This document shows, piece after piece, positions 50,772 to 59,018 of a stretch of 64,000 nucleotides of DNA (its first letter is position 1; each line of letters begins with the position of its first letter). This stretch comes from Gemmata palustris. GTDB taxonomy: Bacteria; Planctomycetota; Planctomycetia; Gemmatales; Gemmataceae. The DNA lies in assembly GCF_017939745.1 (NCBI RefSeq), contig NZ_JAGKQQ010000001.1:2542001-2606000 (forward strand). Direction: 5' to 3'. The notes below the pieces were generated by a model. That model searched no databases and was not told the origin of the DNA. It saw only the letters and a list, made by a program, of their open reading frames with translations. Made by a program: the position numbers and the translations under genes.

Positions 50772-51212
50772 TCAGCGCGATCCGCCTGACCGCATCTCTT
50801 GTACCGTGACCGCGCCGGTGAAGCGCCGTGGGTTGCCGCACAGCGAGCATGAGCACGGCGTGCGGTCCGCGGTGTACCGTGCGATCTGTTTGTCGGTGAT
50901 GTCCTGCGGGCCGAATAGCCAACGAAGGTAGCGGAACGCCCGCCCCTTCGCCCGCTGCAATTGGTGCCGCCGGTACGCCAGCCCACGCATGCCGCGGCCC
51001 TCCTCGGTTCGGTGCCCGCAGTCGGCCGCGAACGCCAGACACGCCCGAATATCCTCTTCGGTCAGATCCGGGAAGTCAGTCAGAATCTCTTCGACTGCCA
51101 TACCCCCCGCGAGGTACCCGAGGACGTCACGAACGGTGATCCGCAGTCCGCGAATGCACGGCTGCCCGCTCCGCTTGTCCGGCTTGATCGTGATGAGGTG
51201 CGTGTAATCCAT
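50772..51212 (-). CDS. DUF433 antitoxin-like protein fused to a CSCxxCGNPR-type domain
   Basis: This is a 146-residue protein. Residues 1-65 are a DUF433 winged-helix unit (ITIKPDKRSGQPCIRGLRIT, then VLGYLAGGMAVEEILTDFPD and LTEEDIRACLAFAA), the family of VapB-like antitoxins in many bacteria. Residues 75-146 form a second, basic unit with CSCSLCGNPRRFTG (C120, C122, C125) and VTVQEMR, a pattern I know from short stand-alone proteins of unknown function. Fusion of the two is unusual. A toxin gene (PIN domain, DUF5615-like) would be expected near a DUF433 antitoxin; none is adjacent. The ribosome site and continuous frame argue against a sequencing artefact. Confidence 0.75.
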   Translation of the reverse strand: MDYTHLITIKPDKRSGQPCIRGLRITVRDVLGYLAGGMAVEEILTDFPDLTEEDIRACLAFAADCGHRTEEGRGMRGLAYRRHQLQRAKGRAFRYLRWLFGPQDITDKQIARYTADRTPCSCSLCGNPRRFTGAVTVQEMRSGGSR

Positions 51213-51323
51213 ACCCGAAGCCTACCCGTCTGATATCGAACGGTCAGCGAGTGCTACGTCACGCGACATACTGTCGCAAACAACCTCTCACGTCGAGACC
51301 ACGAGCGCCGCACAGGGCTTTGT

Positions 51324-51845
51324 CTACCTCTTGATACTATCCCACAAGTCTCGCTCGTGATCACGAGCCCCCTTGTCCGGCACAGCGTGCCATTGAGAAT
51401 CCTCGCCGGTCAGAACTCCGTCCAACTTCTTGGCGAACTGAACGATCGAGTCTGGAAAACGATTGTTGAAGTACACGGCTTTCTCCCACTCACCCTGACG
51501 AACCCAGAGCACCCACTGGGTGCCGTCGTGCATGCGGGAGTGGTAAGCCTTGCTCAGTTCCAGCAGGCGATTCTCGGCGACCGCGTCGAGTATCTTGGCG
51601 ACCTTTTCCGGCGAAAGAACGACGGTGGTTGTTTCCCAAGAATCAACGGTTACATCTCCCCGCAACTCAGATTTCCTACGGTGTAGGATCGCCTTACCAT
51701 TCTGATTGAGTTTGATGGTATCCAACCCTTCCAAACCACTTCCTCGACCGAATTCGATCTGCCACGGTTTACTTGGATCGAGCCGCGGGGCGGGTTGGCA
51801 CCCATAGAGGAATAGCGGCCCGACGAAGCAAAATAACCGCCACAT
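51324..51845 (-). CDS. Putative lipoprotein, function unknown
   Basis: This is a 173-residue protein. The N-terminus [20 protein letters not shown] is a short lipoprotein signal with Cys16 in LYGC. After it the mature part is mixed alpha-beta: [20 protein letters not shown], then [20 protein letters not shown] and [20 protein letters not shown]. The S-P-E-K-V-A-x-I-L motif and polar strands are reminiscent of small secreted domains of unknown function found in planctomycetes. No catalytic pattern is visible. It stands alone between the DUF433 gene and the divergent EF-Tu-like gene. Confidence 0.7.
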   Translation of the reverse strand: MWRLFCFVGPLFLYGCQPAPRLDPSKPWQIEFGRGSGLEGLDTIKLNQNGKAILHRRKSELRGDVTVDSWETTTVVLSPEKVAKILDAVAENRLLELSKAYHSRMHDGTQWVLWVRQGEWEKAVYFNNRFPDSIVQFAKKLDGVLTGEDSQWHAVPDKGARDHERDLWDSIKR

Positions 51846-52097
51846 CGAGTAGCCTCCTCCGCACCACCGCTTCAGAATTCGATGCTACCCCTTTCCTTCG
51901 CACACAGCAACGGCCCTCACGTCCCGCGCCCTGAACCCTTCACCCATCTTCTGTGTCTAACTGTCGCCAAGTGGCACTTTGCCGGACCGACCTGCCCTGG
52001 ATTCGCTCGTCGCGAAAAAAAGACCGTATCCACGGTCGGGCGCGGAAGACCGGCCAAACCCGCGATCGCTCGGCGCGATCTGGGAGACTCGATCCCC

Positions 52098-53273
52098 ATG
52101 CACAAGGTTCACGTCAACGTCGGCACCATCGGCCACATCGACCACGGCAAGACAACCCTGACGGCCGCCATCCTCGCGGTCCAGGCCCAAAAGGGTCTGG
52201 CCGAGGCGAAGCGCTACGACGCCATCGCCAAGGGCGGCACCAAGCGCGACGAGACCAAGACGGTCACCATTAATTCGGCGCACGTCCATTACGAGACGGC
52301 CGCGCGGCACTACGCCCACACCGACTGTCCCGGCCACGCGGATTATGTGAAGAACATGATTACGGGGGCGGCGCAGATGGACGGCGCGGTGCTGCTGATC
52401 TCCGCCGTGGACGGCCCCATGCCACAGACGCGCGAGCACGTGCTGCTCGCACGGCAAGTGGGCGTGCCGCACCTGGTGGTGTTCATCAACAAGGTGGACC
52501 TCGTGTCCGATCCGGAACTGCTCGACCTCATCGAACTCGAAACGCGCGACCTGCTCACGCGCTACGGGTTCGACGGGGACACGGTGCCGTTCGTTCGCGG
52601 CAACGCGAAGGGCGCGCTCGATCACCCCGGCGACCCGGAGTTCGCCGGGTGCATCGACAACCTGCTCGCGGCGCTCGACGCGCACGTCCCGGCCCCAGTG
52701 CGGAAGGTGGACAAGCCCTTCCTCCTCGCGGTCGAAGGCGTGTACTCGATCGAGGGTTTGGGCACGGTCGTCACGGGCCTGATCGAGCAGGGTCGGGTCG
52801 CCACGGGCGATAAGGTGGAAGTGCTCGGCTACGGCGAGGCCATCGAGTCGGTTGTCACCGGGGTCGAGGCGTTCCACGAGCCGCTCGCGGTGGGCGTCGC
52901 GGGGCAGAACGTCGGCGTGCGGCTGCGCGGCGTGAAGGCCGATCAGGTGCAGCGCGGGCAAGTGCTCGTCGCGCCGAAGTCGATCCGCCCGCGTGCGCGG
53001 TTCCGGGCCGAGGTGTACGCGCTGCGCAAGGACGAGGGCGGGCGCCACACGCCGTTCTTCAACGGGTACAAACCTCAGTTCTACGTCCGCACCACGGACG
53101 TAACCGGGGTGGTGACTGTGCCGGAGGACGTCGAAATGGTGATGCCGGGCGACAACGCCCGCATCGAAGTGAACCTCGACCGGCCGATCGTGCTGGAGGC
53201 GGGGAGCCGGTTCGCGATCCGCGAGGGCGGGAAGACCGTCGGCTCGGGGGTCGTGAGTGAGGTTCTGGAGTAA
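52098..53273 (+). CDS. Divergent EF-Tu paralogue
   Basis: This is a 391-residue protein homologous to EF-Tu over its full length. G1 is GHIDHGKT (12-19), G3 DCPGH (76-80), G4 NKVD (131-134), and domains 2 and 3 are present ([26 protein letters not shown]). EF-Tu delivers aminoacyl-tRNA to the ribosome. Differences from normal EF-Tu: switch I reads [15 protein letters not shown] instead of the usual PEE(K/R)ARGITIN, so the conserved Arg-Gly before Thr57 is lost; the G5 stretch is GNAKGAL instead of GSALKAL; and domain 2 is [14 protein letters not shown] instead of EGRGTVVTGRVERG. It is not in an str operon or near tRNA/rpl genes and is probably a second, specialised copy. Confidence 0.85.
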   Translation: MHKVHVNVGTIGHIDHGKTTLTAAILAVQAQKGLAEAKRYDAIAKGGTKRDETKTVTINSAHVHYETAARHYAHTDCPGHADYVKNMITGAAQMDGAVLLISAVDGPMPQTREHVLLARQVGVPHLVVFINKVDLVSDPELLDLIELETRDLLTRYGFDGDTVPFVRGNAKGALDHPGDPEFAGCIDNLLAALDAHVPAPVRKVDKPFLLAVEGVYSIEGLGTVVTGLIEQGRVATGDKVEVLGYGEAIESVVTGVEAFHEPLAVGVAGQNVGVRLRGVKADQVQRGQVLVAPKSIRPRARFRAEVYALRKDEGGRHTPFFNGYKPQFYVRTTDVTGVVTVPEDVEMVMPGDNARIEVNLDRPIVLEAGSRFAIREGGKTVGSGVVSEVLE

Positions 53274-53279
53274 CACTTC

Positions 53280-53309
53280 GCGGGACCGAGAGCGCGCTCT
53301 CGGTCCCGC
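53280..53309. terminator. Perfect 30-bp palindrome after the EF-Tu gene
   Basis: GCGGGACCGAGAGCG and its exact reverse complement meet without a spacer, seven bases after the stop codon. The transcript would fold as a long stem; this is the likely terminator. Confidence 0.75.
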
Positions 53310-53848
53310 ATCAATTCACTTTTAGAACGTGTTGTGACCGGTCTTTTACGGTCGCGTTTAGGCAATTCACCTCGCGCGCCTCAGAAACCGATTGGCGATG
53401 AGGACATGGTTTCGGGTGCCGCCACCTCGCTACGAACACGTCGTCGAGTGGTATCTCCCAAACTTCTCCGCTACTAACGAGAACGCGATGAACGAACATC
53501 CCGAACGGCGCCCAAACCTCATCGATTACGTCGTAACGCCAGAGACACGGTCCCTTCTGCTCTGACCACTCCGGAACAGGACGTTGCGAAGGCGTGGTGC
53601 CACCGTTTGAAACACGACGGCAGCGATGTGGTGCGCGCGCAGTTGCAGGGGATGTGTTGGGGCGAAGCCGGCGCGGGTACCGTGTGCCGTGTGCCAGCTC
53701 TGCGCCTTGTTCCGAAGCGAGAAGGCACAGTGGGATGACGACCGGACCTTACTCGCTGCTTGAAACCTAACGGCGCGGAAAACGCTCACGCATTCGCAGT
53801 GCCATTCGAGCCGACTCGAATGATGTGGGTCGTCGTGCGGTCGGCGGG
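53310..53848. other. Intergenic region, about 540 bp, no supported gene
   Basis: Short open frames exist on both strands (for example a 56-codon plus-strand frame from 53398), but start contexts and composition do not support any. It lies between convergent genes and may hold gene remnants. Confidence 0.45.
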
Positions 53849-54538
53849 TCACTTCTTGTCCGCGTTTTCCGTGCGCTCCCACTTCCGTTCCATCATAGAT
53901 ACGATTTGTACCGCGATCTGTTCCTGGATGCGCTTCGTGGCCGAGGCGTTGGTTTCGCCCAGTTCCGGGAGCAGGCGCCCGGTCGCGAGGATGGGGGCGG
54001 GCCGCAGGTCTTCGCGCTCCTTCACTTGGGGGGGCACCGGAACGTTCGGGTCGAACGGGATCGGCGGCCCGTCGAGTTGCGGGTTGAGCTCGCCGGCGCG
54101 CGGGGTGCGGCGCGGGTTCGAGAGAATGGTGCCGTCGCGCAGGTCGCGCCACACCACGTCCACGCTCACCGCGATCTCGCCCTCGCGGATCTGGTTCTGC
54201 TGGTTCCGGTTGAGCAGCGTTTTCGAGATCGAGACGATGTTGCCGAGCAGTTCGGTATCGGCCTTGTTCACGTCGGACGTGACGCGGAACGGCGTCGTCT
54301 TGCCGATCTCGCGGATCACCGCTTGCGTCACATCGACCTCGAACCCGCGGTACGGGGTCGTTTGGAACGCCCGGTTGTTAAACGTCGGGACGTACACAGT
54401 TTTGATGTTCGGGTCGTAGAGCGCGTCCGCGCCGGCGCGGTAGCCGAAGATCTTGAACCCGTTCTGGCACCCGGTCGCGAGCGCGGCGAGCGCGGCTGCA
54501 CCGAACGCGAGGAACTGGCGGCGACTGGTACGGGCCAT
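53849..54538 (-). CDS. LptE-like LPS-assembly lipoprotein
   Basis: This is a 229-residue lipoprotein. ARTSRRQFLAFGAAALAALA then TGC is a signal peptide with lipobox Cys24. The mature domain DPNIKTVYVPTFNNRAFQTT, PYRGFEVDVTQAVIREIGKT and DVNKADTELLGNIVSISKTL has the strand-helix pattern of LptE (DUF, secretin-and-TonB-like fold), the partner that plugs the LptD barrel in lipopolysaccharide export. A C-terminal acidic/basic helix follows (SATKRIQEQIAVQIVSMMER). Finding it beside a BamD-like gene supports an outer-membrane biogenesis cluster. The assignment is by pattern, not alignment. Confidence 0.75.
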   Translation of the reverse strand: MARTSRRQFLAFGAAALAALATGCQNGFKIFGYRAGADALYDPNIKTVYVPTFNNRAFQTTPYRGFEVDVTQAVIREIGKTTPFRVTSDVNKADTELLGNIVSISKTLLNRNQQNQIREGEIAVSVDVVWRDLRDGTILSNPRRTPRAGELNPQLDGPPIPFDPNVPVPPQVKEREDLRPAPILATGRLLPELGETNASATKRIQEQIAVQIVSMMERKWERTENADKK

Positions 54539-54628
54539 TCGTGTCCGGGGGGTTGAGTTTGGTGTTCGGAGTTAGCGGTCCGGGACCGCGCCGCGCTCGA
54601 CGCTAGGCCGGTTTCAGGCTCCCTGTAG

Positions 54629-54684
54629 CGAGCCGCGACCGCAAGGGAGCGGAGGCGCTCCCGCTCCCTTGCGGTCGCGGCTCG
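54629..54684. repeat. 24-bp perfect inverted repeat
   Basis: The arms (54629-54652 and 54661-54684) are exact reverse complements with an 8-nt loop. One arm shares a 21-base match (54666-54686) with 36857-36877. It lies between the BamD-like and LptE-like genes on the minus strand and would fold in that transcript. Confidence 0.8.
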
Positions 54685-54715
54685 TCCGACCCGCTGTGAC
54701 GAGCCCGAAACGAGA

Positions 54716-55960
54716 CTAGGGCCGCGTGTTACCCGTGCCGTCCGTCGGGGGCGTTCCGCCCGCGGGCACCAGGCCGGGGTCGACGCGCGCGCGGTCCTTT
54801 TCATCGGTCACGGACTGGGGCTTGCCGAACACCTCGTTCCACTTCGCCTTGGCGATCGCGAACGGGTCGTTACCCGGTTCCGGGCGCCCGTCCTGCATGA
54901 GCCGGACCAGGCGCTCTTTCTTCTCGGTGGCGAGGTCGGAGTACCGCGTGCCCGCGTACCTCCGGCGGACGAGTTCGTAGTAGAAGACCGCGGAGCCCGG
55001 GTGCCCGGTGCGCTCGTAGTATTCGGCCGTCAAGAAGTCCTTCTCGGCCTGCTGCGAGCGGATGGCGAACTTGGCCCGCGTCAGCTTCTCGGCCATCGCC
55101 GGGTCGTTCACCAGTTCCGGCACCGTGGCCTCGGCGACCTGGACCAGGTGCAGCGCTTCGGCGCACTTGCGGCCGTCGTAGCTCGCGCCGCCGGTCGCGT
55201 TGTTCTTCGCCTGGATCGCGAACGCGAGGGCCTGCGGGCGGAGCGGGCTGTCGGAGTGCAGTTCGACCAGTTGGCTGAAGAACTGGTCGGCCTCGCTGAA
55301 GTTCCCGCGAATGAAGTTCACGTACCCGCACCAGAAGATCGCCTTGTCCGCGGTCGGGCCGGTGATGTCGTGCGTGTGGACGCGCTCGAGCGCCTCCAGC
55401 GTGCGCCCCTCCTGGTCGATCGCGGGGCGGCTGCGGTCCAGCGGCTTGGACCAACTCGGGTGCCAGCGGAGCACGCCCTTTTCGCCCGCGGCGACGCGCC
55501 GGTCCTTCTCCGCGCGGAAGTCGTCGAGCCAGTAGTCGCAGATCGCGAAGATCCGGGCGCAGCAGTCGCGCCGGTAGGTGCCCGTCGGGAAGTCGAGGAG
55601 CACCTTGTGGTAGGTGTCGGCGGCCTCCGGGTACTGGCCGAGCATGTACCGGCACTCGGCCTGCATGAACCGGGCGCGCTCCGCGAGGACCGCGGGGTTG
55701 CTCTGGTTGTCCGCGAGCGTGCGGAACTCGCCGCGGGCCTTCTCGTAATCTTTGGCCTGGTAGAGCTGTTCGGCCGCGTCCAGTTTCTCTTGGGCCCGCG
55801 GGTCGTCGTAGTGCGAATTGAAGAGCGGCCCGGTCGCGCTGACGACGCGCTCCTTGAAGTTGCGCGCGGTGTGGCACCCCGGGGCGCACAGCAACACGGC
55901 TGCCGCGACCAGCGCACCGGTGCGACCCGGTCGGAACCCCCTGTCGGCTGGCTTCGGCAT
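54716..55960 (-). CDS. BamD-like outer-membrane assembly lipoprotein (TPR)
   Basis: This is a 414-residue lipoprotein. The start at 55960 gives a signal peptide ending in LLCAPGC (Cys29). Residues about 55-210 hold tetratricopeptide-type helices (LDAAEQLYQAKDYEKARGEF, then ECRYMLGQYPEAADTYHKVL and LDFPTGTYRRDCCARIF), the BamD/YfiO pattern; further TPR-like helices follow (FFSQLVELHSDSPLRPQALA, TAEYYERTGHPGSAVFYYEL). BamD helps insert barrel proteins into the outer membrane. A Pro/Gly/Thr-rich tail ends the protein. The extra 170 residues make it longer than E. coli BamD. It is cotranscribed with the LptE-like gene. Confidence 0.8.
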   Translation of the reverse strand: MPKPADRGFRPGRTGALVAAAVLLCAPGCHTARNFKERVVSATGPLFNSHYDDPRAQEKLDAAEQLYQAKDYEKARGEFRTLADNQSNPAVLAERARFMQAECRYMLGQYPEAADTYHKVLLDFPTGTYRRDCCARIFAICDYWLDDFRAEKDRRVAAGEKGVLRWHPSWSKPLDRSRPAIDQEGRTLEALERVHTHDITGPTADKAIFWCGYVNFIRGNFSEADQFFSQLVELHSDSPLRPQALAFAIQAKNNATGGASYDGRKCAEALHLVQVAEATVPELVNDPAMAEKLTRAKFAIRSQQAEKDFLTAEYYERTGHPGSAVFYYELVRRRYAGTRYSDLATEKKERLVRLMQDGRPEPGNDPFAIAKAKWNEVFGKPQSVTDEKDRARVDPGLVPAGGTPPTDGTGNTRP

Positions 55961-56024
55961 CCTAACGTTCCCCTTCGTCCCCACTCCCGAACCCCTACAC
56001 CTACCACCAACCGTCAACCGTTCG

Positions 56025-56984
56025 TCAGCGCCCGTCCACGAAACTGAGCAGGCGCGGGCGCCGGCCCAGTACGCAGCTCACCGCGTACCCCAGAACGTGT
56101 CTCACTTCGGCCCGCGCCCCCGGCGGAAGTTCCGGCGCCGCGCCCCCGGCACTCGTGACGCTCAGGGCGCGAAGGGCTTCGAGCGATTCCCCCGAAACCA
56201 TGCGCCGGTCCGCGACCTGCGGCCCGCACTCCGGGCACAGGACCCCTCCGGCGGTGGGGCTAAAGAACGCCCGCGCCGTTGGGTTCAGCCGCTCTCGTCC
56301 ACAAGTGGCACACGCTTCGAGTCGCGGGCTATATCCCAGCTCGTGGAGCCAAACAAGCTCAAACGCGGACACGCTCGCCGCGAGCGCCGCGGAGCCCGCG
56401 CCCCCGACCCGGGACGAGCCCATCCCCCCAGCGCCTTTCTCTAACAAGGAAGAGCGATCGGCGGTCGCGGGGAGACCGCCCCCGCTCCCTGAGAGGAATG
56501 GGGGGGAACCCAGAAACTCGTCGGCGCGCGTATTGTGTTCGAGCCCACCGCCAGTCTGCTCCCCCTTCCCTTCAGGGAGCGGGGACAGAGGGGGCGGTTG
56601 CTTTTCTTTCCCCAACGAGCGCAGCGTTTGGATCGCGGCGTCGAAGAGCGGGGCGTGCGGGTCGTAGTCCTGGGTGCCGTCGGCGAGGAGCTCGGCGATG
56701 TAGTACCCCGCGTACAGTGCCGGGAGGTTTTGCCGCAGCGCCGGGAACTGCTCGTTCATCCGCGCTTCGGTGAGGAGGTCCAGTCCGCTCGCTTTGCGAA
56801 TGAACACGATCTCGCACACGGTGAGCAGGTCGAACGCGACGTCGAAGTTCGACTTGAGCCGGCGCCCGCCCTTCGCCAGAGCGCGCACCTTGCCGAACTC
56901 GCGCGTGAACAGCGTGGCGATGCGACTGGTCTCGCTCCAGTCGGTACCGCGGACCACGATCGCGAGCGCTTTCTCGGCTGGCAT
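56025..56984 (-). CDS. recO: DNA repair protein RecO with repeat-derived insert
   Basis: This is a 319-residue protein. RecO anneals and loads RecA onto SSB-coated DNA. The N-terminal OB fold (MPAEKALAIVVRGTDWSETS, then FGKVRALAKGGRR) and the helical domain (NLPALYAGYYIAELLADGTQ) are typical. The zinc site is C225/C228 (CATC) and C250/C253 (CPEC). Residues about 126-196 do not resemble RecO and are encoded by a GC-rich repeat element (SPLPEGKGEQ and so on), enlarging a loop between helices. Without that insert the length would be about 250, the family norm. Upstream of the BamD-like gene in the same operon. Confidence 0.92.
   Translation of the reverse strand: MPAEKALAIVVRGTDWSETSRIATLFTREFGKVRALAKGGRRLKSNFDVAFDLLTVCEIVFIRKASGLDLLTEARMNEQFPALRQNLPALYAGYYIAELLADGTQDYDPHAPLFDAAIQTLRSLGKEKQPPPLSPLPEGKGEQTGGGLEHNTRADEFLGSPPFLSGSGGGLPATADRSSLLEKGAGGMGSSRVGGAGSAALAASVSAFELVWLHELGYSPRLEACATCGRERLNPTARAFFSPTAGGVLCPECGPQVADRRMVSGESLEALRALSVTSAGGAAPELPPGARAEVRHVLGYAVSCVLGRRPRLLSFVDGR
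56425..56610. repeat. GC-rich repeat element inserted in frame in recO
   Basis: The element contains the 22-base stretch 56558-56579 that is exactly shared with 47633-47654, and other C-runs/G-runs pairing as hairpins (CGCTCCCTGA..AATGGGGGGG). It keeps the frame open across about 186 bases. Confidence 0.8.
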
Positions 56985-57644
56985 GTGAGGGCATCTGCGA
57001 ATTAAGGGGCTTTTCGAGCGCGGTTCCTACCCAGTGACGGGCCGCGAATCCGGTGCCGGACGCCCGGGTGCAGTGAATAGCGTCGCCGGAGTATCCGGCA
57101 ATGGCAAGACGCAGTAGCGGCCCGTGGTTCCGTGCGGGCACCGGTTCATGGTACGCGCCCGCCGACGAGAAATCCGTTCCGCTCGGCGGGCGCGGGCGCG
57201 ACAACGACGCGGCAGTAATCGTTTGAGGATCGCGCGGCCCCAGGCGGGTTGAACCCGACCAACAGTGCCCTCATCGTAGCCGAGACCGGCCGGTCCGGGC
57301 GCGTGACCAGCCGCGGGACGTGGCACAGGGTCTTCTCGGCCGTGCCCGAGCCACTCCGGTAGCGCCGGCCGATCTCCGCGTGTGTTGAGAGGGGAACAAC
57401 AGCCGGTCGCGTCACGGCAAACCCTCACCACATTGGAGCGGGTTACGGATCAATCGGATTCGGCATCAGAGGCGATCTTGAACCTGAAAACCGTAATCGA
57501 TCGGGTGTATTACGACGGCGGCCGGTACGGTAACTACATTTACTCGGGACCGCCGGAACCGCGCCCGGCGCCCGATGATGATGCGTGGGCCGCCGCGTTC
57601 TTACCAGCGCCCTGATCGGCCTTACGAATTTGAGGGACCATTTC
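56985..57644. other. Intergenic region, 660 bp, with one weak small frame
   Basis: This divergent spacer lies between recO (minus) and the aminomutase-like gene (plus). One weak small plus-strand frame is listed separately. A minus-strand frame of 89 codons (57146-57415) is not well supported. No RNA gene or clear hairpin was found. Confidence 0.4.
57433..57615 (+). CDS. Possible 60-residue protein upstream of the aminomutase-like gene
   Basis: A TTG start at 57433 would give about 60 residues: ERVTDQSDSASEAILNLKTV, IDRVYYDGGRYGNYIYSGPP and a Pro/Ala/Asp-rich tail. The stop lies 29 bp before the next start. The composition of the middle (YYDGGRYGNYIYSG) looks protein-like, but the start context is weak and I know no relative. 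It may be a leader peptide or a chance frame. Confidence 0.3.
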   Translation: MERVTDQSDSASEAILNLKTVIDRVYYDGGRYGNYIYSGPPEPRPAPDDDAWAAAFLPAP

Positions 57645-59018
57645 ATGCCCGCGACCGCGACACGAACTCTCGCCGACCGGTACACCGCGGCGTTCGCCGG
57701 ATCGAAACAGCGGTTCGAGACCGCGAAAGGCGTTTTCCCCACCGGCGTGACGCACGACGCCCGCATGATGGACCCGTTCCCGGTCTACATCACGCACGCG
57801 AAGGGCGCCCACAAGTGGGACGTGGACGGCCACCAGCTCACCGATTACTTCGTCGGGCACGGCTCGCACCTGCTCGGCCACGGCCCGGCCGATGTGGTGA
57901 AGGCGGTGCAGGACCAGATGGCACTCGGTACGCACCACGGCGCCTGCCACGATGCGGAAATCGAGTGGGGGCAGCTCGTCCGCAAGTTGGTCCCCAGCGC
58001 GGAGCGCGTGCGGTTCACCGGAAGTGGAACCGAAGCGACCCTGATGGCGCTGCGGCTGTCGCGCCTCTACACGGGAAAAGGTAAGTTCCTCAAGTTCCAC
58101 GGGCACTTCCACGGGTGGCACGATTACGTCACCGTTTCGGCCGATTTCCCCTACGACGCGCCCGGCGTGCCGGGGGTGCCGGACGACGTCGCGGCGCACT
58201 GCGTCGCGGTACCGCCGAACGATCTCAATCGGGTGGAAGACGCGCTCAAGGCCGATCCGCAAATCGGCGCGGTGATTTTGGAACCGACCGGCGGGCACTG
58301 GGGCGCGGTGCCGATTCGCGGGGAGTTCCTGAAGGGGCTGCGCGAGGTCTGCACGCGACACAATCGGCTCCTGATCTTCGACGAAGTGATTACCGGCTTC
58401 CGCGTATCCCCGGGCGGGGCGCAAGCGTTCTACGGCGTCACGCCCGATCTCACGGCGCTGGCGAAGATCCTCGCGGGCGGGTTGCCGGGCGGGTGCGTGG
58501 GCGGGCGCGCGGACGTGCTGGCGTACATCGAGCCGCGCGCGGGCAAACCCAAGATGAAGCACCCCGGCACCTACAACGCGAACCCGCTCTCGGCGGCCGC
58601 GGGAATTGCCGCGCTGAAGCGCGTCGCGACGGGTGAGCCGACCGAACGGGCCAACCGCGCCGCGACCCGGCTCCGCAACAAGCTCAACGAACTGTTCGCG
58701 GCCCGCGAGTGGCCGTGGGTCGCGTATGGGGACTTCAGCATGGTCCGCGTGGTGCCGGGGTACACCGGCCCGCGCCCGAGCACGGCGGCCGGTGTCAACG
58801 ACGGGTTCGTGCCGTTCGGTGGTGACGTGAACGCGCTCGACGGCCCGAAGAACATGAAGCTGTACCACGCGATGCGCCAGGCCATGTTGCTCAACGGCGT
58901 GGACTGGTGGGGCTTCGCGGGCATGACGTGCTGCGACCACACCGACGCGGTCGTCGACCACACCCTGACCGCGTTCGAGGCGAGCCTGGAGGCGCTGACC
59001 GCCGAGGGAATGGCGTAG
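57645..59018 (+). CDS. Class III aminotransferase, glutamate-1-semialdehyde 2,1-aminomutase-like
   Basis: This is a 457-residue PLP enzyme. D246 (LIFDEVITGFR) and K274 (ALAKILAGGLPGG) form the class III cofactor site. FTGSGTEATLMALRLSRLYT and KFHGHFHGWHDY are close to HemL-type aminomutases, which make 5-aminolevulinate. Compared with true HemL, the N-terminal part and the C-terminal 80 residues (PKNMKLYHAMRQAMLLNGVD) differ, as in the aminomutase-like aminotransferase subgroup of unclear substrate. The start ATG 57645 has a GAGGG site. No heme-pathway gene is adjacent, so a role outside tetrapyrrole synthesis is possible. Confidence 0.85.
   Translation: MPATATRTLADRYTAAFAGSKQRFETAKGVFPTGVTHDARMMDPFPVYITHAKGAHKWDVDGHQLTDYFVGHGSHLLGHGPADVVKAVQDQMALGTHHGACHDAEIEWGQLVRKLVPSAERVRFTGSGTEATLMALRLSRLYTGKGKFLKFHGHFHGWHDYVTVSADFPYDAPGVPGVPDDVAAHCVAVPPNDLNRVEDALKADPQIGAVILEPTGGHWGAVPIRGEFLKGLREVCTRHNRLLIFDEVITGFRVSPGGAQAFYGVTPDLTALAKILAGGLPGGCVGGRADVLAYIEPRAGKPKMKHPGTYNANPLSAAAGIAALKRVATGEPTERANRAATRLRNKLNELFAAREWPWVAYGDFSMVRVVPGYTGPRPSTAAGVNDGFVPFGGDVNALDGPKNMKLYHAMRQAMLLNGVDWWGFAGMTCCDHTDAVVDHTLTAFEASLEALTAEGMA

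Noticed and set aside
53398-53568. 56-codon plus-strand frame after the EF-Tu-like gene
   Set aside because: No Shine-Dalgarno site and no recognisable motif; the antisense frame is equally open.
57146-57415. 89-codon minus-strand frame between recO and the aminomutase-like gene
   Set aside because: No ribosome site, Arg/Pro-rich sequence typical of GC-rich non-coding frames, and it overlaps other frames with equal claim.
57645-59018. Assignment as hemL (tetrapyrrole pathway)
   Set aside because: The core is HemL-like but the ends differ and no heme gene is adjacent, so I did not give the symbol.
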